Positions 16,528 to 25,676 of a stretch of DNA of 53,650 nt are shown here, in pieces. Location: positions 1 through 53,650 of the forward strand of contig JAEYXS010000091.1 in the NCBI GenBank assembly GCA_023431185.1, read 5' to 3'. Below the pieces are notes generated by a model, which worked only from the letters and a program-made list of their open reading frames with translations, was not told the DNA's origin and did not search any database. Each line of letters begins with the position of its first letter. Position 1 is the stretch's first letter. Source of the stretch: Verrucomicrobiota bacterium. GTDB lineage: Bacteria > Verrucomicrobiota > Verrucomicrobiia > Limisphaerales > JAEYXS01. The translations under genes and the position numbers were made by a program.

Positions 16528-17874
16528 ATGAAGAAATCGTTCAAGCAAGTGGAAGGCGCAGTCGTCGCGCCGCAAGGTTTTCTCACCTCCGGCGTGTTCT
16601 GCGACATCAAGCGACTCGGCACCGGCAAAGGCTCCAACAAGGGGCAGAAGCGTGATCTTACGGTCATCGTCTCCGAAGTGCCGTGCACGGTGGCAGGCAT
16701 GTTCACGACGAACCAGATCTGCGCCGCACCGGTGAAGGTCTGCGTGCCGCGCGTGCAGAAGGGCATCGCCCAAGCCGTGGTGGTGAACTCCGGCAATGCG
16801 AACGCTTGCACCGGTCGCCAGGGCATGAAGGACGCGCTGGACATGACAAAGCTCGTCGCGGGCCAGCTTCACTTGCCAGAGGCACATGTTTTGGTTGGGT
16901 CCACTGGTCGTATCGGCGTGACGATGCCGATGGAGAATGTCCGCACGGGCATTCATGATGCGTTGCAATTGCTGGGCAATGATGCGCAACACGCGGCGGA
17001 ATCTGCGGAAGCTATCATGACCAGCGATACGAAGCCGAAGCAGGTCGCGATCGAATTCAAGCTCGGCGGCAAGAAGGTGCGCATGGGCGGCATGTGCAAG
17101 GGCGCAGGCATGATCCAGCCCGGCATGAGCGCGACGGGTGCGCGTCCGGCGGCCTTGCCGAAAGGTGTGCCCGCAGGTCTCCACGCCACGATGCTGTGCT
17201 TCATCACCACGGATGCGGCGATCGAGGCGAAGACGTTGCAAGTAGCTTTGGAAGAAGCCACGGCGAACAGTTTCAACCGTATCACCGTGGACGGTGACAT
17301 GAGCACGAATGACACAGTGCTCGTCCTCGCCAACGGCCTGGCGGAGAACAAGCAGATCAAGGGCACGAAGAGCGAAGATTTTCAGGCTTTCCAAGCGGCG
17401 CTCAGCTATGTCTGCCTCGAACTCGCCAAGATGATCGTGCGTGATGGCGAAGGCGTGCATCGCGTGGTGACTGTGCGCGTGAACGGCGCGAAGACGATTC
17501 AAGACGCCGATGCTGCGGCTCGCGCGGTGGCGAACAGTGCACTGGTGAAGACGAGCTGGCACGGTGGCGATCCGAACTGGGGCCGTATCATCGATGCCCT
17601 TGGCTACAGTTCCGCAAAGATTGTGGAGGAGAAGGTGGACATCGGCTACAGCGCGCCGGGAGCGAAGAAGGTTCTCTGGAGCCTCAAGCGCGGCCAACCG
17701 ACGAAGGCGACCTTCAAGGATCTGTGCATCGCGGCATCGCCGAAGGAATTCGAGCTGCACATCAACCTGAACCTCGGCAAGGCCGGGACGTTCATGTATG
17801 CCGCCGACCTGACGGAGCATTACGTGGATTTCAACAAGGGCGATGTGACAGACCCGACGACGCTGGGGGGCTGA
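16528..17874 (+). CDS. argJ: bifunctional glutamate N-acetyltransferase/ornithine acetyltransferase
   Basis: Starting at ATG 16528 (with GGCGGAAAAAG upstream) the protein has 448 residues. It matches ArgJ along its length: 'VVVNSGNANACTG', 'GSTGRIGVTMPM', KGAGMIQPG, the self-cleavage/nucleophile motif HATMLCFITTDA (Thr221) and the C-terminal 'SSWHGGDPNWGRI'-type segment. ArgJ recycles the acetyl group in arginine synthesis, moving it from acetylornithine to glutamate. About 19 extra residues (MSATGARPAALPKGVPAGL) sit between GAGMIQP and the cleavage site. First gene of the arg cluster. Confidence 0.97.
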   Translation: MKKSFKQVEGAVVAPQGFLTSGVFCDIKRLGTGKGSNKGQKRDLTVIVSEVPCTVAGMFTTNQICAAPVKVCVPRVQKGIAQAVVVNSGNANACTGRQGMKDALDMTKLVAGQLHLPEAHVLVGSTGRIGVTMPMENVRTGIHDALQLLGNDAQHAAESAEAIMTSDTKPKQVAIEFKLGGKKVRMGGMCKGAGMIQPGMSATGARPAALPKGVPAGLHATMLCFITTDAAIEAKTLQVALEEATANSFNRITVDGDMSTNDTVLVLANGLAENKQIKGTKSEDFQAFQAALSYVCLELAKMIVRDGEGVHRVVTVRVNGAKTIQDADAAARAVANSALVKTSWHGGDPNWGRIIDALGYSSAKIVEEKVDIGYSAPGAKKVLWSLKRGQPTKATFKDLCIAASPKEFELHINLNLGKAGTFMYAADLTEHYVDFNKGDVTDPTTLGG

Positions 17875-17891
17875 AAGGTGTTTGCGTCATA

Positions 17892-18101
17892 GCAACCCGA
17901 GAGGGTTGCCAGACAGTAGCCGGAGGTTGAGACGTTTATCGCCGATACCTCCGGTTTGTTTTTGGGGAGAGGGTGATCCCGAAGGGATCGCAGAGGTTCT
18001 GGCACTCCTTCAGAGTGCGATCATTGCTACGCTTTGTCCGGAGGTATCGCTCCCTTTGGTCGTTCAACCTCCGGCTACTATCTGGCATCGCTTCGCGATG
18101 C
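17892..18101. repeat. nested multi-hairpin repeat element between argJ and argB
   Basis: Outer arms agtagccggaggttga (17915-17930) and its exact reverse complement (18064-18079) enclose inner arms cgatacctccgg (17943-17954) and ccggaggtatcg (18038-18049). Short hairpins fill or flank it: gcaacccgagagggttgc (17892-17909), gatcccgaagggatc (about 17975), gcactccttcagagtgc (about 18002), gcatcgcttcgcgatgc (18085-18101). An open frame of 90 codons crosses it but has no protein-like features. It occupies most of the 297-bp gap. Confidence 0.85.
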
Positions 18102-18171
18102 TGGGGAAACGTCCGTCAACTAGGTCACAATCGTTATTGCCAAGTTTGCCCTGAGTTCCTTTTATTCCGCC

Positions 18172-19047
18172 GTGCAGGATTTGATCTCTAAAGCGGCGAC
18201 GTTGCTGGAAGCGTTGCCTTACATCCAGAAATTCAGCGGCACGACGTTTGTCGTGAAATACGGCGGCAGCTTCATGGACTCGCCTGATGAGAACGTGCGC
18301 AATGGCGTGGCGCGCGACATCGTGTTCCTCGAAGCCGTGGAGATCAATCCCGTGGTGGTGCATGGCGGCGGCAAGGCCATCACGCGCGCCATGGACAAGG
18401 CGGGCCTCAAGGCGGAGTTCATCCAAGGCCAGCGCGTGACGGACGAAGCGACTGTGGCGGTGGTGGACCAAGTGCTGTCGCGCGAGATCAATCCGGAGAT
18501 CGTGCGGACGATCAATCGCCTGGGCGGCGTCGCGCAAGGTTTCGCGGGCACGGATATCTTTTCCTGCAAGAAGCTGCTGCTCGATGGACCCGATGGCCAG
18601 AAGATTGACATCGGTTACGTGGGGGAAGTGGTGAAGGTGAATGTGGAGCCGTTGCTGGAATGCATCGATCGTGGCGTGACGCCCATCATCAGCCCGACCG
18701 CCAAAGGCACGGATGGCAAGGTTTACAACTGCAACGCGGACGTGGCGGCGGCGATGGTCGCCATCGCGCTCAAGGCGAAGCGCCTCGTGTTCATGAGCGA
18801 TGTTCCAGGCTTGATGCGCGATTTCAAAGACCCGAGCACGGTCATCCCACACCTTGCGACCAAAGAAGTCGCGGAGCTGAAGAAGGCGGGTATCATCGAC
18901 AAGGGTATGATCCCGAAAGTGGATAGTGCCGTGGCCGCCGTGAAGTCAGGCGTGGACAAGGTGTCGTTTGTAGACGGTCGCATGAACCACGCCGTGCTGT
19001 TGGAGATCTTCACGGACGCCGGGGTGGGCACCGAGGTGGTGTTATAA
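18172..19047 (+). CDS. argB: acetylglutamate kinase
   Basis: The 291-residue protein starts with GTG at 18172. Kinase motifs: VVKYGGS near residue 30, VVVHGGGKAITRAM (nucleotide and acetylglutamate binding), and the central 'NCNADVAAAMVAIALKAKRLVFMSDVPG' type region, ending with GMIPKVDSAVAAVKSGV. ArgB phosphorylates N-acetylglutamate, the second step of arginine synthesis and often the site of arginine feedback. The N-terminal helix LISKAATLLEALPYIQKF is like that in arginine-inhibited enzymes, so feedback control is plausible. It follows argJ after the repeat element. Confidence 0.97.
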   Translation: MQDLISKAATLLEALPYIQKFSGTTFVVKYGGSFMDSPDENVRNGVARDIVFLEAVEINPVVVHGGGKAITRAMDKAGLKAEFIQGQRVTDEATVAVVDQVLSREINPEIVRTINRLGGVAQGFAGTDIFSCKKLLLDGPDGQKIDIGYVGEVVKVNVEPLLECIDRGVTPIISPTAKGTDGKVYNCNADVAAAMVAIALKAKRLVFMSDVPGLMRDFKDPSTVIPHLATKEVAELKKAGIIDKGMIPKVDSAVAAVKSGVDKVSFVDGRMNHAVLLEIFTDAGVGTEVVL

Positions 19048-19122
19048 AATAACGATTTGAGATTTACGCTTCACGGCCCCAAGTTCCTCGCACACAGGGT
19101 CATTGTCCCTTAGAAAATTGAA

Positions 19123-20418
19123 ATGAAAGAGATCGTTCCGCCGCCGCCGATTGTGCAGAACCAGCAGCAATCCGTTCTGGAATTGTTCCAGCGCAATGTC
19201 GTGCCGAGCTATGGCCGTTTTGAGATCGTGTTCAGCCATGGCGCGGGCAGCCATTTGTGGGACGTGAACGGCAAGCGTTATCTGGACCTCGGCAGTGGCA
19301 TCGCCGTGTGCTCGTTGGGGCACGCGCATCCGGCCATCACGGAGGCGCTCATCGAACAGTCCAAGCGGCTGGTGCACATCTCGAATCTCTATTACCACGA
19401 ATCGCAAGGGCGGCTCGCGCAGAAGATCGTGAGCCACCTCGCACCGGGCAAAGTGTTCTTCGCGAACAGCGGTGCGGAAGCGAACGAAGGTTTGTATAAA
19501 GTCGCGCGTAAGTTCGGTCACGATGAGGGCCGTTTCGAGGTCATCACCACGGTCAACTCGTTCCATGGGCGCACGCTCGCGGGTATCTCGGCTACCGGTC
19601 AGGAGAAGGTGAAGAAGGGTTTTGAGCCGATGACGCCGGGCTTCCGGCATGTGCCATTCAACGATCTGGAGGCGATGAAGGCGGCGATCTCGCCGGCTAC
19701 CGCCGCGATCTTGATCGAAGGCATCCAAGGTGAAGGTGGTATCACGCCGGCGACCACGGAGTATCTGCTCGGTCTGCGGCAGTTGTGCGATGAGAAAAAG
19801 CTGCTGCTCATGATGGATGGCGTGCAGTGCGGGCATTTCCGCACAGGCCGGTTCCAGAGTTTTCAGCGGATTCTTGAGGGCGTTCCCGGTGGTGAGAAGT
19901 TCCTGCCGGATGCGATCTCCATGGCGAAGTCGCTTGGTGGCGGTTTCCCGATGGGCGCCTTCTGGGTGCGGAGCGAGGTGCACGGTGTGAAGCTGGAGGA
20001 CATCCTCGGACCCGGCACGCATGGCACGACGTATGGCGGTACGCCCTTGGGCTGTGCGGTCGCGCTGAAGGTCATCGAGGTGATTGAACAGGAGAAGCTC
20101 GCGGACAACACGCGTAACTTGGGCAACTACTTGAAGGATGGCTTGGCGCATATGGCCAAGACATATCCGCATGTGGTAAAGAACGTGCGTGGTCTGGGTT
20201 TCATGCTGGGCTTTGAACTGGCCGCTGATCTTCCGGCGCACAAGGCGAGTGACAAGGCGGCTTCGATCCAGTTTGTGAACCGGTTGCATAGCATGGGCTT
20301 GATGACCATTCCTTCGGGAGCGCAGGTGATCCGTCTGCTGCCTTCGCTAAACCTCCAGAAGAGTGATGCGGAGGAGGGGCTGGCGATCATAGAGCGGGCG
20401 GTCAAGGCGGTGGCTTAA
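19123..20418 (+). CDS. argD: acetylornithine aminotransferase
   Basis: A 431-residue class III PLP-dependent aminotransferase. Visible motifs: GSGIAVCSLGHAHP, the phosphate-binding FANSGAEANE, 'NSFHGRT' and the PLP lysine in SMAKSLGGGFPMGAF. ArgD converts N-acetylglutamate semialdehyde to acetylornithine. The usual 'D-E-V-Q' before the PLP lysine reads M-D-G-V-Q-C-G here, so the Asp ligand to the pyridine nitrogen is kept but the Glu is Gly. It lies within the arg cluster, 75 nt after argB. Ornithine or succinylornithine aminotransferase is less likely given this context. Confidence 0.93.
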   Translation: MKEIVPPPPIVQNQQQSVLELFQRNVVPSYGRFEIVFSHGAGSHLWDVNGKRYLDLGSGIAVCSLGHAHPAITEALIEQSKRLVHISNLYYHESQGRLAQKIVSHLAPGKVFFANSGAEANEGLYKVARKFGHDEGRFEVITTVNSFHGRTLAGISATGQEKVKKGFEPMTPGFRHVPFNDLEAMKAAISPATAAILIEGIQGEGGITPATTEYLLGLRQLCDEKKLLLMMDGVQCGHFRTGRFQSFQRILEGVPGGEKFLPDAISMAKSLGGGFPMGAFWVRSEVHGVKLEDILGPGTHGTTYGGTPLGCAVALKVIEVIEQEKLADNTRNLGNYLKDGLAHMAKTYPHVVKNVRGLGFMLGFELAADLPAHKASDKAASIQFVNRLHSMGLMTIPSGAQVIRLLPSLNLQKSDAEEGLAIIERAVKAVA

Positions 20419-20439
20419 ACGGCTGCGGCCAGCCAAACT

Positions 20440-21285
20440 ATGCGCGCAGGCATCTTCAACTGGATCCGAAAAACTGCGGGATACCAGTTTCCGCGCGTGG
20501 GGCAAACGGGCTTCCGGCTGCTGCGTTCGCTGTTTCCCGACCGAGTGGAGACAGAGCTGTTCCCCGGCGTCATCGTCCCGATGAATCTGCGGGATGAAAC
20601 GCATCTGGCCACGTACTGGCATGGACGGCGTTTTGAGCAGCCGACGGGACAGGTGTTGGAGCATTGGTGCCAGAAAGGTGGCGGACCGTTCTTTGATATG
20701 GGGGCCAACTACGGCTTTTACAGCGCATGGATGCTCTCGGCCTGTCCGCAAGTGGAGGCGTATGCGTTTGAGCCGAACCCGGCGACGTTTGCGGTGCTGG
20801 ACGGGATTCGTACGCGTAATCAACTGAGCCGCCTGCATACTGTTCCCTTGGGATTGGGGGATGCAGAGGCGGTGCTGGACCTGCATCCGGGCGGGGCTGA
20901 TCTGGGGCAGAGCACTTTTGCAGCGCATGCAGGGATCAAGGAACCGCCGGTGGCGCAGGTACGGGTGCTGACGTTCGACCAGTTCTGTGTGGAAGCGGGG
21001 CTGGCTTTTCCGAAGCAGCCATCATGGGTGGGGAAGATCGATGTGGAGGGGTTTGACCTGAAATTGGTGCGGGGGATGCGACGGGCCTTGGAGGCACGGG
21101 CATTCATCGGGCTGACCTTGGAGATCCATGCGGAGAACCTTGCCCGGTGCGGTGACAAGCCGGAGGATTTGCGGAAACAACTGGCAGATTTCGGTTACAA
21201 AGCGTGGGTGCCGAAGGGTTTTCCTGAGCCGGTACCGAGTTCTCCCTGTGGCAATGAGTTTTTTGTGCCCGTGACGTTATCGTAA
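20440..21285 (+). CDS. FkbM family SAM-dependent methyltransferase
   Basis: A 281-residue protein with the FkbM pattern: SAM-binding FFDMGANYGFYSAWM, acidic motif YAFEPNPATF and the domain signature KIDVEGFDLKLVRGM. FkbM enzymes methylate sugars, polyketides or other small molecules; the substrate here is unknown. The gene lies 21 nt after argD and 125 nt before argF, on the same strand, although it has no known role in arginine synthesis. It was probably inserted into the cluster. No signal peptide. Confidence 0.9.
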   Translation: MRAGIFNWIRKTAGYQFPRVGQTGFRLLRSLFPDRVETELFPGVIVPMNLRDETHLATYWHGRRFEQPTGQVLEHWCQKGGGPFFDMGANYGFYSAWMLSACPQVEAYAFEPNPATFAVLDGIRTRNQLSRLHTVPLGLGDAEAVLDLHPGGADLGQSTFAAHAGIKEPPVAQVRVLTFDQFCVEAGLAFPKQPSWVGKIDVEGFDLKLVRGMRRALEARAFIGLTLEIHAENLARCGDKPEDLRKQLADFGYKAWVPKGFPEPVPSSPCGNEFFVPVTLS

Positions 21286-21410
21286 ATTTCTGCAAAAACC
21301 CGTGGACAAACCCCCGATGACTTCCCTATAAACTGCGCTTTCCCCTCGTAAAGAAAGGGGAGGCAGGCGGGCGGCTTACGACCCGCGACTTTGCTTTTTT
21401 GGGCAAGAAT

Positions 21411-22313
21411 ATGAAGCACCTGTTGAGTCTGGAGACGATGTCCCGCGAGGACATGGAACTCGTGTTGCGCGATGCTGCAGTCTTTAAAACGACGCGCGGG
21501 CAGCATGCCACGCAGCCGCTGGCCGGGCAGACTTGGGCACTCATCTTCTCCAAATCCTCCACGCGCACCCGCGTGTCTTTCGAGGTCGGCATCCGTGAGC
21601 TGGGCGGCAAGGCCTTGTTCCTGAATGCGAATGACATCCAGCTCGGGCGGGGTGAGCCCATCAAGGATACGGCGCGTGTTTTGGGCCGCATGATCCATGG
21701 GGCAGTCATCCGCACATTCGCACAGAGTGATGTGGAGGAGTTCGCGAAGTATTCGAATATCCCGACGGTCAATGCGTTGACGGATGACGAGCATCCCTGC
21801 CAGATCTTGACCGATATCTTCACGTATCAGGAGAAGAACGGGCCGATACAAGGCAAGGTCGTGGTGTTCGTGGGAGATGGCGCGTGCAACGTCCCGGCGA
21901 GCTGGGTCTTCGCGGCGGCCAAGTTGGGTTTTGAACTGCGCATCGCGGCACCGAAGGCATATCAGCCAAGCGCGGAATTGCTGAAGCGGGCGGTGGGACC
22001 GGGCAAGATTGTTTGCACGGAAGACCTTGGGGCGGCGGCTACGGGTGCAGACATGCTTTATACGGATGTGTGGGTCTCCATGGGCAAGGAAGCGGAGGCG
22101 GCTCAACGCATCCATGATCTCTCTGGCTATCAGATTAATGCTGAACTGGTTAAGGCGGCCAAGCCGGGTGCCTTGGTGATGCACTGTCTGCCGGCTTATC
22201 GCGGCAAAGAGATTGATGAGGCGACGCTGGAAGCGCATGCGGATACCATCTTTGAACAGGCGGAGAACCGGCTGCATACGCAGAAGGCGATCATGAACTG
22301 GATGGTTTCCTGA
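21411..22313 (+). CDS. argF: ornithine carbamoyltransferase
   Basis: With the ATG at 21411 (GGGCAAGA upstream) the protein has 300 residues. Carbamoyl phosphate binding S-x-R-T-R is SKSSTRTR (50-54 for the core), with HPCQ at 128 and the ornithine motif HCLPAYRG at 258. It makes citrulline from ornithine and carbamoyl phosphate. Acetylornithine carbamoyltransferase is less likely since the cluster has argJ, which yields free ornithine. The last arginine gene here; argG, argH and argC are not in the window. Confidence 0.97.
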   Translation: MKHLLSLETMSREDMELVLRDAAVFKTTRGQHATQPLAGQTWALIFSKSSTRTRVSFEVGIRELGGKALFLNANDIQLGRGEPIKDTARVLGRMIHGAVIRTFAQSDVEEFAKYSNIPTVNALTDDEHPCQILTDIFTYQEKNGPIQGKVVVFVGDGACNVPASWVFAAAKLGFELRIAAPKAYQPSAELLKRAVGPGKIVCTEDLGAAATGADMLYTDVWVSMGKEAEAAQRIHDLSGYQINAELVKAAKPGALVMHCLPAYRGKEIDEATLEAHADTIFEQAENRLHTQKAIMNWMVS

Positions 22314-22364
22314 ATTTTTCCCGCACTGGACGTCACGCGCGGGGGTGTTACACTGTTACCTGAT

Positions 22365-23594
22365 ATGTCAACGCAAGCTCCGGCAGCTCCCGCGAAAATA
22401 AACCTGCGCCGCCCCGATGTGATGGAGGCCGTCCAAGCCCAGGTCATCACGCATTACCGCAGTGATCTGGTAGACCGCATCCGCGCCAATGGCGGCGTGC
22501 TGTCCGCCCCGGGCAAGCTGACCATCAAGCTGGCGAAGGAGTTCGGCTTTTGCTACGGCGTGGAGCGCGCCATCGACCTGGCCTACGCGGCCCGCAAGGT
22601 TTTCCCGGAGCCCAAGAACATCTATCTGCTGGGCGAGATCATCCACAATCCGGAGGTGAACGACCAGATCCGGAACATGGGGATCAAGTCCATCTCGCCG
22701 CATCCCACGGATGAGGACATGGCCACGCTCAAGGCGGACGATGTGGTGATCATCCCGGCATTCGGCACGGAAGTGGTGACGCGGAACAAGATCATCGCGA
22801 AGGGCTGCCAGATCGTCGATACGACTTGTGGTGACGTGATGAGTGTCTGGAAGCGCGTCCGTCAGTATTCCAAGGAAGCGGTCACCAGCATCATCCACGG
22901 CAAAGCCAAGCACGAGGAAACGAAGGCGACGACCTCGCAGGCGACGGCTTACGGCACGGGGCATTACCTGGTGGTGTTCACGCTGGAAGAGACGGATTAC
23001 GTCTGCAATTACATCCTGAACGGCGGCAACAAGGAAGAGTTTCTGGAGAAATTCAAGGGCGCTTATTCGCCGGGGTTCAATCCGGAAGAGCACTTAAAGA
23101 CGGTGGGTGTGGCGAACCAGACGACGATGCTCAGGGGTGAGACGGAAGAGGTGCAGCGCCGCATCCGGGCTGCCGTGGAGAAGAAGTATGGCACGAACAA
23201 TCTCGGCCAGCACTTCCGTTTCTTTGATACCATTTGCGGCGCGACACAGGATCGTCAGGATGCGTTGCAACGCATGCTCAAGGAGCAGATGAACCTGCTG
23301 ATCGTGGTGGGCGGCTATAATTCTTCCAACACGTCGCATCTGGCGGAGATGGGTGAGAAGGTGTTGCCGACGTACTTCATCAAGAACGCGGCAAAGATGG
23401 AATCGCCCGCGCTCATCAGCCACTGGGACCAGCACAACAACCTGGAAGTGGAGACGAAGAGCTGGCTGCCGGAGGGCGAGATCACAGTGGGCATCACGGC
23501 CGGGGCCTCGTGCCCGAACAACCTGATCGAGGACACCATCCGCCGCCTGTGCGAGTTCAAGGGTGTCGAAGTGCAGCAGTTGCTGGCGCTTTGA
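22365..23594 (+). CDS. ispH: 4-hydroxy-3-methylbut-2-enyl diphosphate reductase, long form
   Basis: At 409 residues this is longer than the E. coli enzyme (316) and resembles the long IspH of cyanobacteria and plants. It has a roughly 45-residue N-terminal extension and an insertion in the middle. Iron-sulfur cysteines are visible at Cys63 (KEFGFCYGV), Cys155 (DTTCGDVM) and Cys383 (GASCPNN). It also has QDRQDALQ and the GGYNSSNT motif. IspH catalyses the last step of the MEP isoprenoid pathway, giving IPP and DMAPP. ispF, from the same pathway, is at 46.1 kb in this window. It follows argF by about 50 nt. Confidence 0.95.
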   Translation: MSTQAPAAPAKINLRRPDVMEAVQAQVITHYRSDLVDRIRANGGVLSAPGKLTIKLAKEFGFCYGVERAIDLAYAARKVFPEPKNIYLLGEIIHNPEVNDQIRNMGIKSISPHPTDEDMATLKADDVVIIPAFGTEVVTRNKIIAKGCQIVDTTCGDVMSVWKRVRQYSKEAVTSIIHGKAKHEETKATTSQATAYGTGHYLVVFTLEETDYVCNYILNGGNKEEFLEKFKGAYSPGFNPEEHLKTVGVANQTTMLRGETEEVQRRIRAAVEKKYGTNNLGQHFRFFDTICGATQDRQDALQRMLKEQMNLLIVVGGYNSSNTSHLAEMGEKVLPTYFIKNAAKMESPALISHWDQHNNLEVETKSWLPEGEITVGITAGASCPNNLIEDTIRRLCEFKGVEVQQLLAL

Positions 23595-23618
23595 GCCGGG
23601 TGAGTTTCTATTGGGGCT

Positions 23619-24791
23619 ATGGCTTGCAGCCTTCAGGATCTGGAAAAGCGCGAGAGGCTGGTACTGGCACCGTATGCGCAGTTCTCCGCGGATACGCGCG
23701 GGCGCAAGCACAAGGAGGCCCCGCCGGAATGGCGCACCCAATATCAGCGGGACCGTGATCGCGTCATCCATTCGCGGGCGTTTCGCCGGCTGGAATACAA
23801 GACGCAGGTTTTTCTCAATGGCCAGGGGGATCATTATCGCACGCGGTTGACTCACACGATGGAAGTGGCGGCCATCAGCCGGAACATCGCACGCGCCTTG
23901 CGCATCAATGAAGACCTCGCGGAGACGATCGCGCTGGCGCATGACTTGGGGCATTCGCCGTTCGGGCATAAGGGCGAGGATGTGTTGAACCGCCTGATGA
24001 AAGAGCACGGCGGGTTTGAGCACAATCGGCACAGCCTGCGCATCGTGGAGGAGCTGGAGCAGAAGTATCCGGGCTTTCCCGGGCTGAATCTTTCCTGGGA
24101 AGTGCGTGAGGGGTTGGTGAAGCACTACACGAGCTACGATCATCCGAGCAAGCGCAAGGGATTCGATGCGAAGTCGTCTTCGCTGGAAGCACAGGTGGCG
24201 AATCTGGCGGATGAGATCACGTATTACAGCCACGATCTGGATGACGGGCTGGAGGCTGGTTTGCTGAAAGAGAGGGACCTGAAGAAGAATGTGCGCCTCT
24301 GGGCGCAGGCGGCGAAGGAAGTGCAAAAGCTTTACGGTGATCTGGATGACGAGCGGCAACGGTATTTCACGATCCGTTGCATCATCGATGGGCAGGTGCG
24401 GGATGTGGTGACGACGACGGAGAAGCTGATCGCCGAAGCGGGTGTGAACTCAGCGGATGAGGTGCGGCTGCAAGAACATCCGCTGGTAAGTTACAGCGAA
24501 AAGCGACGGGCGTTGAACTTCGAACTGCGCGAGTATCTGTACGAGAATCTTTATTACAATCCGGTGGTGCATGGGCCGAACTTGCGCGCAGTGAAGATGC
24601 TGGAGGACATGTTCCATCATTACCTGAAGAACCACGACCAGATCGGGGCGCAGGCGCGCAAGCGGGCGCGCAAGCTGGGGTGGCATCGGACGGTGTGTGA
24701 CTATCTCGCAGGGATGACGGACCGGTATGTGCAGATCGAACACGCGCGGGTGTTTGGGTCCAAAGGAGTGTTTGGGGCGATCAAGGGATAA
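23619..24791 (+). CDS. dgt: deoxyguanosinetriphosphate triphosphohydrolase-like protein
   Basis: A 390-residue HD-domain protein: the first metal His is in RLTHTMEV (His79) and the HD pair in AHDLGHSPFGH (108-109), with NLADEITYYSHDLDDGL supplying the final Asp. The N-terminal DRDRVIHSRAFRRLEYKTQVF stretch is typical of the dGTPase family. These enzymes split dNTPs into nucleoside and triphosphate. It follows ispH by 24 nt, and probably shares its transcript. Substrate preference cannot be told. Confidence 0.93.
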   Translation: MACSLQDLEKRERLVLAPYAQFSADTRGRKHKEAPPEWRTQYQRDRDRVIHSRAFRRLEYKTQVFLNGQGDHYRTRLTHTMEVAAISRNIARALRINEDLAETIALAHDLGHSPFGHKGEDVLNRLMKEHGGFEHNRHSLRIVEELEQKYPGFPGLNLSWEVREGLVKHYTSYDHPSKRKGFDAKSSSLEAQVANLADEITYYSHDLDDGLEAGLLKERDLKKNVRLWAQAAKEVQKLYGDLDDERQRYFTIRCIIDGQVRDVVTTTEKLIAEAGVNSADEVRLQEHPLVSYSEKRRALNFELREYLYENLYYNPVVHGPNLRAVKMLEDMFHHYLKNHDQIGAQARKRARKLGWHRTVCDYLAGMTDRYVQIEHARVFGSKGVFGAIKG

Positions 24792-24870
24792 CGAGTTTTC
24801 AGCGGAGAAGTTTCGGCGTTGCAAGTTGGGCGCGGGTGCGGTTGGCTGGGGGGAGAAAATCCAAAGGATC

Positions 24871-25623
24871 ATGGCATTCATCTTTGAGTCATTCGCCTTT
24901 TTGGGACTGGGCGGGGTCATCTTCGGCATCTGCTGGCTGGTGATGCTGTTCGATGCCGTGGAGCGCAAGGAATGGATGTGGGTGGTGTTTCTCATCATCT
25001 TTCCGCCGCTCAATACGATCCTGTATTTCTTCCTGGTGTACCGGGATGGGAACAGCAGTTTGAGCCGGGGTTTTGAATTCCCGGGTTCGTTTGACCGGAA
25101 GCATATCAAGGAGTTGCAGGCGAAGATCCATCATCTGGATAACGCGGCGCATCATTCGCAATTGGGGGACATCTACTTCCAGCAAGGCAAACTGACGAAA
25201 GCCGAGCCGTGCTACAAAGCGGCCATGGAACGGGATGGCTCGGATGTGGACACACGGGCGCATTATGGACAATGCCTGTTGCGTCTGAAACGGCCGGCGG
25301 AGGCCTTGCCGTTGCTAGAGGAGGCCTGTCGTGAGGTGCCGAAGCATGATTACGGGCATACGCGGATGGCCTTGGCGGAGACGTATGCGGTGTTGGGACG
25401 GCAGACCGAGGCGATGCGGGAGTTCGAGCAGGTGTTGCAATCAAACGGTTATGCGCGGGCGAAGGTGCAACTGGCGGAGCTGTATGCGGCGCACAAGCGC
25501 GGGGATGACGCGCGCGCACTGTTACGAGAGGTGCTCGAAGATGATGCACACGCGCCGACCTTCCAGCGCAAGCGGGACAAGGTGTGGGTCCGGCAGGCCA
25601 AGAAATTGTTGGGCAAAGTTTGA
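24871..25623 (+). CDS. membrane-anchored TPR protein
   Basis: The ATG at 24871 (AAAGGATC upstream) gives 250 residues. Two hydrophobic segments (about 8-30 and 36-56) are separated by DAVERKEWMW, like a PLDc_N-type hairpin, and end in LVYRDGNS. From about residue 90 the protein has four to five TPR-like helix pairs (for example QLGDIYFQQGKLTKAEPCYKAA shortened to its core Y-x-x-x-x-K-A-x-P). TPR regions mediate protein contacts. An upstream start inside dgt would add 48 unlikely residues. Function unknown. Confidence 0.82.
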   Translation: MAFIFESFAFLGLGGVIFGICWLVMLFDAVERKEWMWVVFLIIFPPLNTILYFFLVYRDGNSSLSRGFEFPGSFDRKHIKELQAKIHHLDNAAHHSQLGDIYFQQGKLTKAEPCYKAAMERDGSDVDTRAHYGQCLLRLKRPAEALPLLEEACREVPKHDYGHTRMALAETYAVLGRQTEAMREFEQVLQSNGYARAKVQLAELYAAHKRGDDARALLREVLEDDAHAPTFQRKRDKVWVRQAKKLLGKV

Positions 25624-25676
25624 ATCTGCCGGGACTTGCGGGCACATTATCGCGAAGCCCTTTTTGCATGAGGACA

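Noticed and set aside
16525..17820. 431-codon open frame antisense to argJ
   Set aside because: Full overlap with argJ and no recognisable motif.
17882..18154. 90-codon frame across the argJ-argB repeat
   Set aside because: It consists of hairpin repeats and shows no protein-like features.
19042..20289. 415-codon open frame antisense to argD
   Set aside because: Full overlap with a clear aminotransferase; composition typical of a shadow frame.
23094..24359. 421-codon open frame antisense to ispH and dgt
   Set aside because: It spans two unrelated genes on the other strand, which is not plausible for a real protein.
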